Source: Metaphire vulgaris
Lineage: Eukaryota > Annelida > Clitellata > Crassiclitellata > Megascolecidae
Assembly: GCA_018105865.1 (NCBI GenBank)
Contig: CM030834.1
Location: forward strand, 13,130,219 to 13,194,218
DNA length: 64,000 nt
Reading direction: 5' to 3'
Positions 12,744 through 36,838 of this stretch are shown here, one piece after another. Every line of letters starts with the position of its first letter. Positions within the stretch are counted from its first letter, which is position 1. A program made the translations under genes and the position numbers. Under the pieces are notes generated by a model that did not search any database, had not been told where the DNA came from, and saw only the letters and a program-made list of their open reading frames with translations.

Positions 12744-12917
12744 TGACGGGGGACATTGGCTGTTCTACCACCCGATTTTGCGCAAATGCAACAGCATTTT
12801 ATGACGGGGGAGATTGGCTGTTTTACCACCCGATTTTGCGCAAATGCAATAGCATTTTATGACGGTGGAGATTGTCTGTTTTACCACCCGATTTTGCGCT
12901 AATGCAATAGCATTTTG
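12744..12917. repeat. 58-bp tandem repeat, three units
   Basis: Units begin at 12744, 12802 and 12860 and contain ACCACCCGATTTTGCGC. Helitron copy 2 has only one unit, so the array expanded or contracted after the copies split. Confidence 0.9.
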
Positions 12918-13154
12918 CGCAATTAGTTCTCCTTCACTCGCCGCCTTTTCCTTCAACCGAGTTAACGCCCATTCGCAGGAATTTTCTGAACCTTGATAGT
13001 CAAGGAAGGTGTACTGATTTGGCAGTGTCGAACGACATGCAGTGCTTGATTCTCTTGTTTGCTGTGCTGCTTTTGCACGCCAAGCAACAGCCTGCTCCTC
13101 ATTCTCACTTGATTGTCGGAAAGCTCGTGAACGCTCGACTTTTTTGTTTTGCAC
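12918..13154 (-). pseudogene. Remnant ORF in Helitron copy 1, possibly a Helitron protein N-terminus
   Basis: The minus-strand frame starting at 13154 reads about 75 residues (running on to 12765 through the 58-bp repeats). It includes FRQSSENEEQAVAWRAKAAQ, an E/Q/R-rich block reminiscent of the charged regions that precede the Rep domain in animal Helitron proteins. No zinc finger, Rep or helicase motif is visible. The second element carries the same frame (from 14930), with very few changes. The function is unproven and the resemblance is by eye. Confidence 0.35.
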
Positions 13155-13765
13155 GGAGGGTTAGAAAGAGGAATAAAAAAGCTAAACAATGGTGCAAACC
13201 TCATCTTCTTAGCTCTTATATAGCCTGAGATGTAGCAAATTCAAAAAAATTTGGAAACTTTCTCAGAATTCAAAACACGCGAAATTCGCTCATGAGTCAT
13301 AATACTTATGTTCAAACATTGGGGTCATCGGGTTAGAATTGATAGATCTTTGCCAAATGTCAACCGATTTTCAAACTTTTTGGTTTATTTTGTTCCTCTG
13401 ACATCCCTTTAGAACGTTTCCGCTGACCAAAGTGGGGTTACCGCTGAAAATATTTTTCTAGGTGGCTTTAAAAAGTTTTCGGGGAAGAGGGTGATATTTT
13501 AGACCGTAAAGTGGACTCTACCCCCACATTTTTTGTTTTGCACGGACGGTTAGAAAGAGGAATAAACAATCTAAACAATGGTGCAAACCTCATCTTTTTA
13601 GCTCCTATATAGCCTGAGATATAGCAAATTTAAAACGTTATATCAATCATTTCTGAAGAACGCTTTTTCCAAAAATTAAAAATCCTCAGTACGGTGATTT
13701 TATGTCTGAAAATTTAATCCCCACTTGAGGGGTAAAATTTAAAAATAGGTATTGAGGCTAGGAAG

Positions 13766-13767
<2 letters not shown>

Positions 13768-13812
<45 letters not shown>
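13768..13812. repeat. (AT)n inside Helitron copy 1
   Basis: An AT run at the same relative position as 15543-15587 in copy 2. Confidence 0.95.
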
Positions 13813-13813
<1 letters not shown>

Positions 13814-14445
13814 CGGGGAGCAGGGCATTGGGAGAGGGAGGGAGATTTGGGAGGAGGAAAGTGTGTTGTACGGGTTTTCGGAGCAGAGAGGTACGGGGGT
13901 TGGGAGAGGGGTGAGGAGAGAGAAGGGAACGGGGGTTTGGGGCCTGTCGGGCATGGTGGGGCGGGTATGGGTTGGGGCCGGGCGATTGGGAGAGGGATGG
14001 CGAGAGGGAAAAGGGATGGGGAGAGGGGAAGGAACGGGGTTTGGGGGATTGGGAGAGGGATGGCGAGAGGGAAAAGGGATGGAGAGGAAGGAACGGGGGT
14101 TGGGGGGGCGATTGGGAGAGGGATGGGGAGAGAGAAAAGGGTTAGGGAGACGGAAGGGAACGGGGGGTTGGGGGCGATTGGGAGAGGGATGGGAGAGGGA
14201 AAAGGGTTGGGGAGACGGAAGAGGAACGGGGGTTTGGGGGGGGCGATTGGGAGAGGGATGGGGAGAGGGAAAAGGGTTGGGGAGACGGAAGGGGAACGGG
14301 GGTTTGGGGAGCGATTGGGAGAGGGATGGGGAGAGGGAAAAGGGTTGGGAGACGGAAGGGAAAAGGGGGTTTGGGGCCGAGGCGGGAATAGGTTGGGGCC
14401 TGGGCGATTAGGAGAGGGATGGGGTGAGGGAAGGGGGGACGGGGG
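13813..14445 (+). repeat. Polypurine G-rich minisatellite in Helitron copy 1
   Basis: More than 600 bp is almost entirely purine on the plus strand, made of ~60-bp units with blocks such as CGATTGGGAGAGGGATGGGG. Runs of three to seven G are regularly spaced. The long open frames on both strands are low-complexity by-products. Confidence 0.9.
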
Positions 14446-14594
14446 TTTAAGCTGCAATTAAGACGCTTCGTTAAACGCTCCGGTTTGATTAAACAATATT
14501 TGGTTGTCAATGACAACAGCGTCTTGCAATACCCGCCGTGTTGCGGACGGACAGACGCGACAGACGCGACAGACGCGACAGACGGACATCGAGA

Positions 14595-14606
14595 ATTATA
14601 TATATA
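14595..14606. other. Junction between Helitron copies
   Basis: Twelve bases of AT repeat (ATTATATATATA) separate the 5' end of copy 1 from the CTAG end of copy 2. Confidence 0.75.
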
Positions 14607-14693
14607 CTAGGTGTTTACCCGTCAAAAATGACGGGGAAGATTGGCTGTTTTACCACCCGATTTTTTGCAAATGCAATAGGATTTTGTGCAATT

Positions 14694-14930
14694 AATTTCC
14701 CTAACTGGCCGCCTTTTCCAGGTTTCCTTCAACCGAGTTAACGCCCATTCGCATGAATTTTCTGAAACTTGATAGTCAACGTAAGTGTAATGATTTGGCA
14801 GTGTCGAACGACATGCAGTGCTTGATTCTCTTGTTTGCTGTGCTGCTTTTGCACGCCAAGCAACAGCCTGCTCCTCATTCTCACTTGATTGTCGGAAAGC
14901 TCGTGAACGCTCGACTTTTTTGTTTTGCAC
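14694..14930 (-). pseudogene. Remnant ORF in Helitron copy 2
   Basis: Counterpart of the frame in copy 1, starting at 14930 with the same FRQSSENEEQAVAWRAKAAQ block. The protein diverges after about 70 residues because of a small insertion. No catalytic motif is seen. Confidence 0.3.
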
Positions 14931-15540
14931 GGAGGGTTAGAAAGAGGAATAAAAAAGCTAAACAATGGTGCAAACCTCATCTTCTTAGCTCTTATATAGC
15001 CTGAGATGTAGCAAATTCAAAAAAATTTGGAAACTTTCTCAGAATTCAAAACACGCGAAATTCGCTCATGAGTCATAATACTTATGTTCAAACATTGGGG
15101 TCATCGGGTTAGAATTGATAGATCTTTGCCAAATGTCAACCGATTTTCAAACTTTTTGGTTTATTTTGTTCCTCTGACATCCCTTTAGAACGTTTCCGCT
15201 GACCAAAGTGGGGTTACCGCTGAAAATATTTTTCTAGGTGGCTTTAAAAAGTTTTCGGGGAAGAGGGTGATATTTTAGACCGTAAAGTGGACTCTACCCC
15301 CACATTTTTTGTTTTGCACGGACGGTTAGAAAGAGGAATAAACAATCTAAACAATGGTGCAAACCTCATCTTTTTAGCTCCTATATAGCCTGAGATATAG
15401 CAAATTTAAAACGTTACATCAATCATTTTTGAAGAACGCTTTTCCAAAAATTAAAAATCCCAGTACGGTGATTTATGTCTGAAAATTTAATCCCCACTTG
15501 AGGGGTAAAATTTAAAAAAGTAGGCATGGAGGCTAGGAAG

Positions 15541-15542
<2 letters not shown>

Positions 15543-15587
<45 letters not shown>
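15543..15587. repeat. (AT)n inside Helitron copy 2
   Basis: A pure AT run matching the position in copy 1. Confidence 0.95.
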
Positions 15588-15588
<1 letters not shown>

Positions 15589-16008
15589 CGGGGACAGGGC
15601 ATTGGAAGAGGGAAGGGAGGTTTGGGAGGAGGAAAGTGGGTTGTACGGGTTTTCGGAGCAGCGTTGTGTAGGTTTGGAAACGGGGCTTGGGCGATTGGGG
15701 AAGAGATGGGGAGAGGGAAGGGGATGGGGAAAGGGAAGGGAACGGGGGTTTGGGGCCGGGGCGGAATGGGTTGGGGCCAGGGCAATTGGGAGAGGGATGG
15801 GGAGAGAGAAAATGGATGGGGAGAGGGAAGAGGACGGGGGTTTGGGGCCGAGGCTGGAATGGGTTGGGGCCGGGGCTATTGGGAGAGGGATGGGGAGAGG
15901 GAAAAGGGTTGGGGAGAGGGAAGGGAAACGGGGTTTGGGGCCGTGGCGGGAATAGGTTGGGGCCTGGGCGATTGGGAGAGGGATGGGGTGAGGGAGGGGA
16001 CGGGGGTT
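15588..16008 (+). repeat. Polypurine G-rich minisatellite in Helitron copy 2
   Basis: About 420 bp of the same G-rich purine units, fewer than in copy 1. Confidence 0.9.
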
Positions 16009-16157
16009 TAAGCTGCAATTAAGACGCTTCGTTAAACGCTCCGTTGATTTTAATACATTTTGATTAAACAATATTTGGTTGTCAATGACAACAGCGTCTT
16101 GCAATACCCGCCGTGTTGCGGACGGACAGACGGACATCGAGAATTATATAATAAGAT

Positions 16158-16260
<103 letters not shown>

Positions 16261-16408
16261 TCAAAATCCAACTCCGACTCGAAGAGGTAATAAAGACACC
16301 GATGTACCTTTCCAGATTCTATGGTAGATTTTCACTGAATTTGCAGATTGGTCACGAGTTTTCTTTTCGCAATTTGACACAGCTTTTTCGTGCGAAATCT
16401 CTATGACA

Positions 16409-16604
16409 CAGCAGCGTTGCGTGCCAATGGCTACTCTGGCTCGAGCCATGGGCGGCACACATGAAGGGGGCGGCAAATTGAGCGGCGATTACCTTTTTTC
16501 TTTTTTTGCTTGTCAGTTATGATAGGAGCAGGTTGAGGCGCGGCATTTTTTCCAGGAGCCATCATGGGCGGCACGAGACCACGCTACGCCACTGCTATGA
16601 CACG
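16409..16604. mobile_element. hAT-type MITE with perfect target duplication
   Basis: The ends CAGCAGCGTTGCGTG and CACGCTACGCCACTG are imperfect inverted repeats. The octamer ctatgaca occurs on both sides (16401-16408 and 16605-16612). Length 196 bp, no gene. Confidence 0.85.
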
Positions 16605-17059
16605 GTGCGTTTTTGCTCCTCTGGTTTCAATACTTCTAGACATGGCAATGTCACTGACATTGCCATATCTAATTATGTCACGTATGGGGATTGCGGAGGA
16701 TTAGCACAAGATTCGAGAAATTAAAGTATCGTCTAACGAAACAACTAGACGATTCAAACTTTTAATCTACAAAACACAATCTGATGACTTAATGACAAGA
16801 TACAATAAAAACCTGAACAAATAGAGTCTACGAATTTAGTCATCTCAGCATAGGCCTAATGTTTCTTCAGAAAAATGCTCGCAAAGGCATAGTGCATTCA
16901 ATCATTTGTTCACTCTTTATATAAATGATACAGTGTACTGTATATTATACTCTTAGATATTGACAGAAATCCATTACTGATGGCAAAAGCTCACGACGTT
17001 ACGAAAGCATCAAAGTATTTCAAATACATGCAATTGAAAATCTTTCAGACAGGCCTAAA

Positions 17060-17161
<102 letters not shown>

Positions 17162-17232
17162 AATGTGTCTAATTGTGCTCTAGAATAAAATAATAAAATA
17201 TTTTCACTATTAATCATTAATTAATTAAATTA

Positions 17233-17422
17233 ATAAAAGCAGTCACGATAGCAAATTATATATTCAAGAACCGGAATATTTAGACGGTTAATGTCTGACT
17301 TGAGTTTGTAACTGAATGAAAGAAAAAAACTACTTATCGGTACTAAACGTCTACTAATAGCAATCAGCTACATACAAGACTTAATTAAAACGGCATAAGA
17401 CATCTAATATAAATTAGTCTAT
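17233..17422. repeat. Dispersed repeat, copy 2 (pair with 12191-12402)
   Basis: Same sequence and orientation as 12191-12402, with small indels. Confidence 0.85.
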
Positions 17423-18899
17423 TATTGTTCCATAACATAATCGATGCAGTACATTATAATTGCAGTTTGAAATACGGTTGCTTCATTTATAAAAACAGAC
17501 TCTTTCATCATTCGAGCGAGGAGCGAATACAAATAATATGACGTCTTAAGTATTTACTGTACATTCACCTAAATCTATGTACAACTAATTTGTGAATTTT
17601 CGGGCCAGTGTGGTCGTACCAGTTGCCGTCGATGTAGAAGCAAACTGCTAGAATTACCCTTTGTTATTTCACGCAGCACGACTCCTGCCCGGAGATTTTT
17701 CCTCGTGGACATAACCCGCCATCTCCGAAAGGGCAATAAAAAGACAGGAGCACGGGGCGCTGGTGGAAATCGCTCGCTGTTCGTCGTTGTCGCCGTCGGC
17801 GGCGGCGGCGGTTAACAAGCCGATTAAACGGAGCGGCGGCGTCTGAGCAGCGTGAGTCATGTGCGCCACTCAGCCGAGTCAACGAGTCGGTCAACTGTGT
17901 TCTGACTCATTTCCGATTATTTCGTAAAGAAACGGCGATTTGCCGCCGCTGGACTCTGCCAAGCATTACTGTAACAGCTGTTCGATGATGGTCGCCACGA
18001 TTCAAACCGAGACATTCCCGAAAGCTATCAAAAGAACAGTGGTGAGATAGCAAGCACTGTCGTCGTCGTCGTCATCATCATCATCATGGTCGTCTCCAGT
18101 GACTGAGTGGCTTTGTGTTGACAGTGAATCGGTCGCAGATTCTCTCTCATTTGCCGACGGATTTGTTTGCGGACGATCTGATCTCATATCTCTCCTACTT
18201 CGAGAGCGAATCGTGCTCCGGGCTAATCGTCGGGGCTTTGTCTATAGTATCGTCTGCGCCAGTCATGCGCCCTGACGGATTTAATGAGCGAACGCCAGAC
18301 GTCCATAAATGACGTCACGCAATCTCTGCACGGCACGTATCACCTCCACGGGCGTAGCCAGGGTTCAAGAATAGTGGCACTTCCTCCGTACCCCAATGGG
18401 TCACTCCTTCCTCTTGCTGCGCAATCACAATTCTTCAGCCACCCTTCCACAGTCTAAGCACATCACGGAGGCTTATCAAGGTACAAGCAAATCACGTGAA
18501 ACACAACTGTGTGATGACATCGTCGATACATGTGTGACAGTTGGTGCAAACTTTTCGAATAATGAACGCTTTCGAGCAGTTCAATCTTTGAAAAGACTGC
18601 GTTAATCAGCTGAAATTTTAACTATCCAAATAATTTCCCAGAAACAGAGCAATTTCAACCAAAGACTTTCTAATGATTTTCTATTTCTTCTCTCTGAGCG
18701 TAACATAATTTATGGAACGGTCGCACAGATTAGACAACCAATGGCCGTAAAGATGTGGATTTTAAAATATAGTTTTGCTTTAATTAAATTGGAAATGAGC
18801 GAATGCCAAATCAGAAGTTTACTTAGGTTTACCAGGTTTAGCGATTATCTATCTGATATGTCAAAATGCCCGACAGGAATCGTATCAGATGGTCTGGCT

Positions 18900-18966
<67 letters not shown>

Positions 18967-19176
18967 TCGTGAAATCATTCCGCTTTGTCCGAGAGTTGTT
19001 GATTCTATTTTCAACTCAGGAGGTTAACGCCGACATATTCAACAGTAGAGAGACTAATCCTAAGTCTCAACATTCATCACTGTTTCACAACTTTGTACAT
19101 ATTGAGCATTAGACGGTGTATGTTTATACAGTTGAGCTGCGCAGCCGGATTTTAATGACAAACTCGATGTTACGTT
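17423..19176. other. Gene-free stretch
   Basis: No gene recognised. It contains GCGGCG runs near 17800, a CGT/CAT run near 18060 and a GT/GA array (18899-18961). A lone hAT-like motif (GGGCGTAGCCAGGG near 18351) has no partner. Confidence 0.45.
18899..18961. repeat. (GT)n/(GA)n compound microsatellite
   Basis: A GT run joins a GA run directly. Confidence 0.95.
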
Positions 19177-19369
19177 CATGTGCGTCCGCAGAAATTTGTC
19201 CAGGGGGTGCAAAACAGGGTCTTGTGACGAAAGGAATAAAAAAATTTCCAGGGGAGTGCAAAACAAAGTTTTGTGACGAAAGAGTCAAGTAATTTTACTT
19301 TTTTCATAACTCCACAATTTTTTGAGGGAGGTGCAATTTCACCCCTTGCACCCCCTCCGGACGCCCATG
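19177..19369. mobile_element. hAT-type MITE with perfect target duplication
   Basis: Inverted ends CATGTGCGTCCG and CGGACGCCCATG enclose 193 bp. gttacgtt flanks both sides exactly (19169-19176 and 19370-19377). Internally a ~50-bp segment (TTCCAGGGGAGTGCAAAAC type) is repeated. Confidence 0.9.
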
Positions 19370-19849
19370 GTTACGTTTATAAAGTACCGATAATAATAAA
19401 TATTTCTCTGCATGTTTCACTGTCCAGAAGTCGCAAATAATGTTTAAGCGTTGACTCGTGTGCCACAGAAATAGACCATACCTTAGCCACACGAAAACCG
19501 TGAATTTGGAACCAATAGGCCTACCTCTACCGTTTTACTTCTTCACAATTGCTCAGGTGCATGGACGAACGAAAGTTCGTTGTTATTTGAATAATAATCA
19601 TTTTAAACTATACGTTATACTTTTATTTCGAAATATTCTAGACATAACAACATACTTAAGAGCTACGCTGGTCAAACGACGCAAAGTTTTCGTAGAAACT
19701 AATCTCGACTTTTAAAATATCGAAACATTAGACACTTTTTCAAGAAACTATAACAATTTCTCAAGTACACAGACTATATAATATGTCTTAACGGTCTAAA
19801 TATAATATCATGCGCAAGAAAATAACGATCAAGTACAGAGATGTCCATG

Positions 19850-20065
19850 GGTTGGGTTAACCCATGGGCTGGGTTGGGTTGGATTGGGTTGGGTCAGACT
19901 TTTCCATAGTAATGGTGGGTTGGGTTGGGTCAGAAAATTAAGTCATGATTGTACTGTATTATGGTGGGTTGGGTTGGGTTGGGTCAAGTAACACTATTAC
20001 CGGCATGGATTGGGTTGGATTGGGTTGGATATTTTGTGGGTTGGATTGGATTGGATTGGGTTCTA
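19850..20065 (+). repeat. TTGGG-rich degenerate satellite
   Basis: Clusters of GGGTTGGGTTGGGT and GGATTGGATTGG are separated by short spacers. The block opens with a hairpin, CCATGGGTT / AACCCATGG, around a 5-base loop near 19848-19870. It lies just beyond the 3' end of the sulfotransferase-like gene. Confidence 0.85.
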
Positions 20066-20372
20066 ATAAATGGACCCATGGACAACTCTGATCTAGTAAC
20101 GACGCATCACACGATAAACAACGCACAACACCTCTGCGCTACAAAGACGTCCCTCAGGACGACGTGTGACATCTACGTTTACATTACCGACATTACGTAA
20201 AGTAGGTCTACAGAAATAAGTCTACCGTTTACCGAACTATACGTCCCACCGGTTGCGCACACTCGACCGTCGATCGATTCGAGCGAATGAGAGATGCCAA
20301 ATATTGCCGACACACCCGCGCCCACCCTTACGGCATCTCTTCTCCCTACCGTACGCGCCAACACGAAGAGAT

Positions 20373-32587
<12,215 letters not shown>

Positions 32588-34735
32588 TGCTGTGCTCTTC
32601 TCTACCTGTCAATAATTCAAACCATTGTTATCATCATCATCGTCGTCGTTGTCGTCGTCGTCGTCATAGTCTTGGGAAGCGATGGAGACACAGCAGAAGT
32701 CGTGACATTGGCATCGTCACAGAATGGTTTCGACATCTTCACCAATTAACGTCTTCGTAATCGATTGAATTCTATTCTGTTGCCATTAAAAATATTATTT
32801 ACCGGTAAATCCATTCTCTTTCCTCTTGTTTTCCCTGCATTCCTATCTATCACTCCCTCCCTCCCTCCTCTCTTCCTCTCTCTCTCTCCCTCTCCCTCTC
32901 TCCCCTTCTCTCTGTCCATCTGTCACTGTTTAATTCCCGTCTCCTTTTTCTAGTCTGTTTTCGCTTTTTAGCAATTTCTATAGAAATTTGCCGGAAATTC
33001 CATAGTTTTATTAGAGCTGGAATTTTCCCACGGGTGTTTCACGGCAGTGGTTCAATTGCCCAATGCCCATTCCTCTCAACGAATGCATTGGCCCAATTAT
33101 TGTCGACTTCAATGAATAAATAATTGGCAAAATGACGCTGCATGGAAATTAGTTTTCAGAGAAAGTATGGTTTCGACTAAACTTGAAAATGGAGTATTGA
33201 TGTCCTCTGATCGAAACGGTTGTCTACGAATCTAGTTTTTTTTAAAATAGGCTTGTTAGTCTGCTCCACTCTTCGACCGACGATCATTCATTCCTCAGCA
33301 CTGGTGTCAATTAGGAAAGTTAGTTTGCTCTTAAATGCGTGAAACCCAAGTGAGTCTTGCAGCAGTTGCAGTGGCAGCAGCTGACAACTAGGCCCAACGA
33401 GTGAACTCTATACTGCTTCCCAGGAAGCACTCGTCGGCCTTGTGGGTGGTCCGTGTCGTCACCGGTGTCTTCTTGGCAGTCTCTTTCCTTGAGGCACTCG
33501 TACTGCTTCTCGCCTCCTTTTCCGCGTCGAATGTTCTCAGTTTTTCCGCTTGTATGGTTGAGCGCTGAGGAGGCGCTTTTCGAAGAACGCCTCTTTTGTC
33601 TGAGGTTTCGAGCGAAAGAATTCCGCTCTCAACTACAACTGATAAGAACGACGACGACGACGACGACGAATGACAAAGCAACAACGCCGAAGAACAGAGA
33701 CAACGACGACAACAACGGCGCTTCTAAAGGAGGATGACCGCTAAAAGCGCTGAATGCAAAGACGCAACTCTCTCCCTCAATACAGGTTCTGCGAGGACGC
33801 GGAAAGAAAACCTACGAAACGAAGCCACTTAGACGACGACGAACAACAGAGAAAGAGACAGACAGGCAGACAGACAGACAGACAGAGACAAACAGAGACA
33901 GACATAGCCTACACACAAAGACGGATACAGACAGAAACAGACAGATAGACGGAAAGACCGACAGACGGAAAGACAGACAGAGACAGACAAAGACGGATAG
34001 ACGGAGACTAAGAAATCCAGAAAAATGAGGAGGAGTAAAGAAGGGAGAGGGAAAGTGAATGCGGAGAAGAGGAGAGAAGGAGAGGAATCAAAGGAAACCA
34101 GAATCTTGCGCATGCGCGGCGAATGACCAGTCGATAGCGTTAAAGAACAAGAAAGAAGAATTAAGGACGACGTCACATGCCGAAGGAATAATAAACCCAC
34201 CGACGACGACGACAATGACGTGATGCTGATGAATGATGATGGCAAATGCAACGACGACAAAGCATGCCACGAATGGCTACAACGACGCGAATTGCAGCGA
34301 CGATTAAGACGACGACAATGGCACCGATGATGAAGGTGATGATGATGATGATGTCGAATACAGCGACGACGACGACGATGATGATTATGATGATGATGGT
34401 GGTGAGGAGGATGAAAGGATGAGCATAGGGGTTCAAACAATTCAGAATTTCGTTTAAAAATCCGGAAAACTGAAACAGTGAAAGAGGCAAAAGAACGATA
34501 ACGAATTTCACAGCGGCTACATCATGATTAGATGAATTACTCGGGAAATACGGTTACAACGACTTAGTTAAACTATAACCGAATAGAGGTTTAACAAAGA
34601 AGGCTACTTAGTTGGCAGCGCAGTTCAGAATACATCCACAGCGACAGAAGACAGAGCAAAACTCAGTTGTTTAAAGGAACAGACGAAAACGCAAAAGAAA
34701 CGCTTATAAAACAGCATTGTGATTGGTAGCATGTG

Positions 34736-34738
<3 letters not shown>
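32588..34738. other. Gene-free stretch with simple repeats
   Basis: Presumed 5' side of the sulfotransferase-like gene. It has CT-rich DNA (32840-32930), CGA/GAC runs (33640-33720, 34200-34400) and AGAC runs (33850-34000). Open frames here are low-complexity. Confidence 0.5.
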
Positions 34739-34810
<72 letters not shown>

Positions 34811-34896
34811 CCTAGAAGTGACGATTAGGAGAAACACAGATAATGTTTGCGGAAATGACTGCAAACAGAGACGAAGAGCGAGTGATTATATTGAAG

Positions 34897-34964
<68 letters not shown>
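34739..34964. repeat. Inverted (GA)n ... (CT)n pair
   Basis: A 68-base GA array (34739-34806) and a 64-base CT array (34901-34964) are separated by 94 bases of unique sequence, so the arms are complementary. Confidence 0.95.
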
Positions 34965-34967
<3 letters not shown>

Positions 34968-35740
34968 AGATTATGTTGGATCATAATGAGAAGAAGAATG
35001 CTCCAAGGAAAGGAAATTTTCCAGAAAGGCACGATCACTTCTTAGCGCCACTGCGCTTCTGCTGTCTGTCGCTAGGGGCCGAGATTTCGGTTGCTAGGAT
35101 ACGACGCTAACAACCTTCGAATACCTGAATATCTATCGAAACCGAAAGAGCATCATGCAATTGGATACAGCTTTTAGTGATTTCAAAAACGGTTTCGAGA
35201 AATGATGTTATTTTTGCTCAGTCCATGAACATATCATCTGGCAGTTTCTTTCCGACTCATTCGATGTTCGTTTCCGACTAAAATACGATAAAACTAAAAT
35301 AACGATAAAAAAATAAAATAACGATAAAACTGCCTTGACGTTATTTCGATCATCGCTGTCACTATCGTCATCCTCATCGTCGTCATCGTCACCGCCGTCA
35401 TCGTCAGTGGCATCAGCATCATCATCGGCGGCATCATCATCATCGGCATCATCGGCATCATCATCATCATCATCAACACAGCACCATCATCATCATTTAT
35501 CGTCATTTTCATTCCACTAGTCGGTACAGGAGCCGTAGTGAAAGCAATGGCTGTCAACGGAGGTCATCTGTGTCTGACCTTGGAGTCGATACGCGACAGA
35601 GGTCATCGATGCCAAAGCTTTCCATCTTCTTTCAATGACGTCCCTGTCGGCCATAAAGTCTTGGATAAGAGCGCCGCCTAAGACGCCATTATGAACGATA
35701 TATATATATATATACTGTATATATATACTGTATATATATA
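34965..35740. other. Gene-free stretch
   Basis: Mostly unique sequence, then imperfect CATCAT/CGTCAT repeats (35340-35500) and a TA run (about 35698-35740). Confidence 0.5.
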
Positions 35741-35744
35741 GCAG

Positions 35745-36150
35745 ATGAAAACAGACTATTGGTGGCAGAAATGAGTTGTTTGAGAAAGATATTGGGAGTA
35801 AGTAAATTACAAAGAATAAGAAATGAAGACATCAGGAAAAGACTGGGAATGAAAGAGACAATAATAGATAAAATCAGAAGAAGAAGACTTAGATGGTATG
35901 GACATGTAAATAGAATGAACAGTAACAGACTCCCATATAAAGCACTCTACACATACAAAGAAGGAAAAAGAGGAAGAGGAAGACCCAGGAAAAAGTGGAT
36001 GGATAACATCAAAGAAGACTTTGAAAGATATCAAATGACAATAATAGATGGAATGAGATTAGCAACGGAAAAAGATAAATGGAAAAGTTTTGTGTCTAGC
36101 TATTGCCGCTAATGAGCTGGCAGAAAGCAACTATGATGATGATGATATAT
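35745..36150 (+). mobile_element. LINE 3' end with intact C-terminal frame and (GAT)n tail
   Basis: A frame to the TAA at 36110 encodes MSCLRKILGVSKLQRIRNED (from 35771), then RLRWYGHVNRM, GRGRPRKKWMDN and a basic end. This is the standard order in LINE reverse-transcriptase C-termini. It is followed by GATGATGAT. The 5' side is cut at a TA-rich site, and ATATATAG on both sides may be the target duplication. The element is truncated and lacks the catalytic domain. Confidence 0.88.
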
Positions 36151-36152
36151 AG

Positions 36153-36161
<9 letters not shown>

Positions 36162-36223
<62 letters not shown>
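36162..36223. repeat. (TA)n microsatellite
   Basis: A pure run following the LINE tail. Confidence 0.95.
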
Positions 36224-36224
<1 letters not shown>

Positions 36225-36519
36225 CTGTGCCATCCTTCTGTCTGTCTCGATGTCCTTTTAGAGGTACGTGTGCGTGGATCGTGGGCGACGGGACGTGTCG
36301 GGCGTTTGTTAAGAGAGGCATCGAAGCGCATTCGCCGGCGATCATAGACCTTATATTTAATGTCCGTTCATCTTAGCACCGTACGCGGCCGGTAACTGAT
36401 TAGCCGGGAGTGGCGAGGTTAAGCTTATCTCTCGAGTCCAAACCACACTCCGTTTCTCCACGCTTGTCTGACTTCGGTGAATGAATGGCAATGGAAGGCA
36501 GCAGCCATGGCGCTCTCTC

Positions 36520-36746
36520 TTTCCATCTCTCTGTCTTCCTCTCTGTCTTCCTCTCTCTCTCTCTCTCTCTGCCGCTCTGTTTCTGTCTTTACCTCTCTCT
36601 GCCTCTGCCGCTGTTTCTGTCTTTGCCTCTCTCTCTCTGCCTCTGTCTTTGTCTCTGTCTCTTCCTATGCCTCTGCCTCTGACTGTCTCTCTCTCTATGC
36701 GCTCTGTTTCTGTCTGCCGCTCTCTGCCTCTGCCTCTGCCTCTGCC

Positions 36747-36819
<73 letters not shown>

Positions 36820-36838
36820 CTATTTATCTATCTCTCTA
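36520..36838. repeat. CT-rich compound repeat
   Basis: CTCT, TGTC (about 36748-36785) and TATC units occur in sequence. Long frames here are repeat by-products. Confidence 0.92.

Larger units (their letters stand above)
12722..14594 (-). mobile_element. Helitron-like element, copy 1
   Basis: The element is read on the minus strand. Its 3' end carries a 7-bp hairpin (CCCGTCA/TGACGGG arms at 12733-12739 and 12744-12750), a 7-base spacer and terminal CTAG, followed by host T in an AT repeat. That is the known layout of a Helitron 3' end. The 5' end starts TCTCGATGTCCGTC at 14594. There is no target duplication, as expected. It includes three 58-bp repeats (12744-12917), an internal AT array and a 600-bp G-rich purine array. 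No Rep/helicase catalytic motif is seen, so it is non-autonomous. Confidence 0.75.
14607..16142 (-). mobile_element. Helitron-like element, copy 2
   Basis: It has the same termini as copy 1: a hairpin with arms at 14618-14624 and 14629-14635, CTAG at 14607-14610, and a 5' start TCTCGATG at 16142. Blocks of several hundred bases match copy 1 nearly perfectly (compare 13019-13620 with 14799-15400). It differs by having a single 58-bp unit, a shorter G-rich array and a short insertion near 16044-16060. The orientation is the same, giving a head-to-tail pair. Confidence 0.75.

Noticed and set aside
13714..14461. Long open frames of 200-247 residues on both strands
   Set aside because: They are periodic Pro/Ser or Gly/Arg/Glu repeats produced by the G-rich minisatellite, with no codon or domain signal.
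15487..16137. 216-residue minus frame and overlapping plus frames
   Set aside because: Same reason as for copy 1: low-complexity translation of the polypurine array and AT run.
33829..34440. 203-residue His-rich minus frame
   Set aside because: Generated by GAT/GAC and AGAC repeats.
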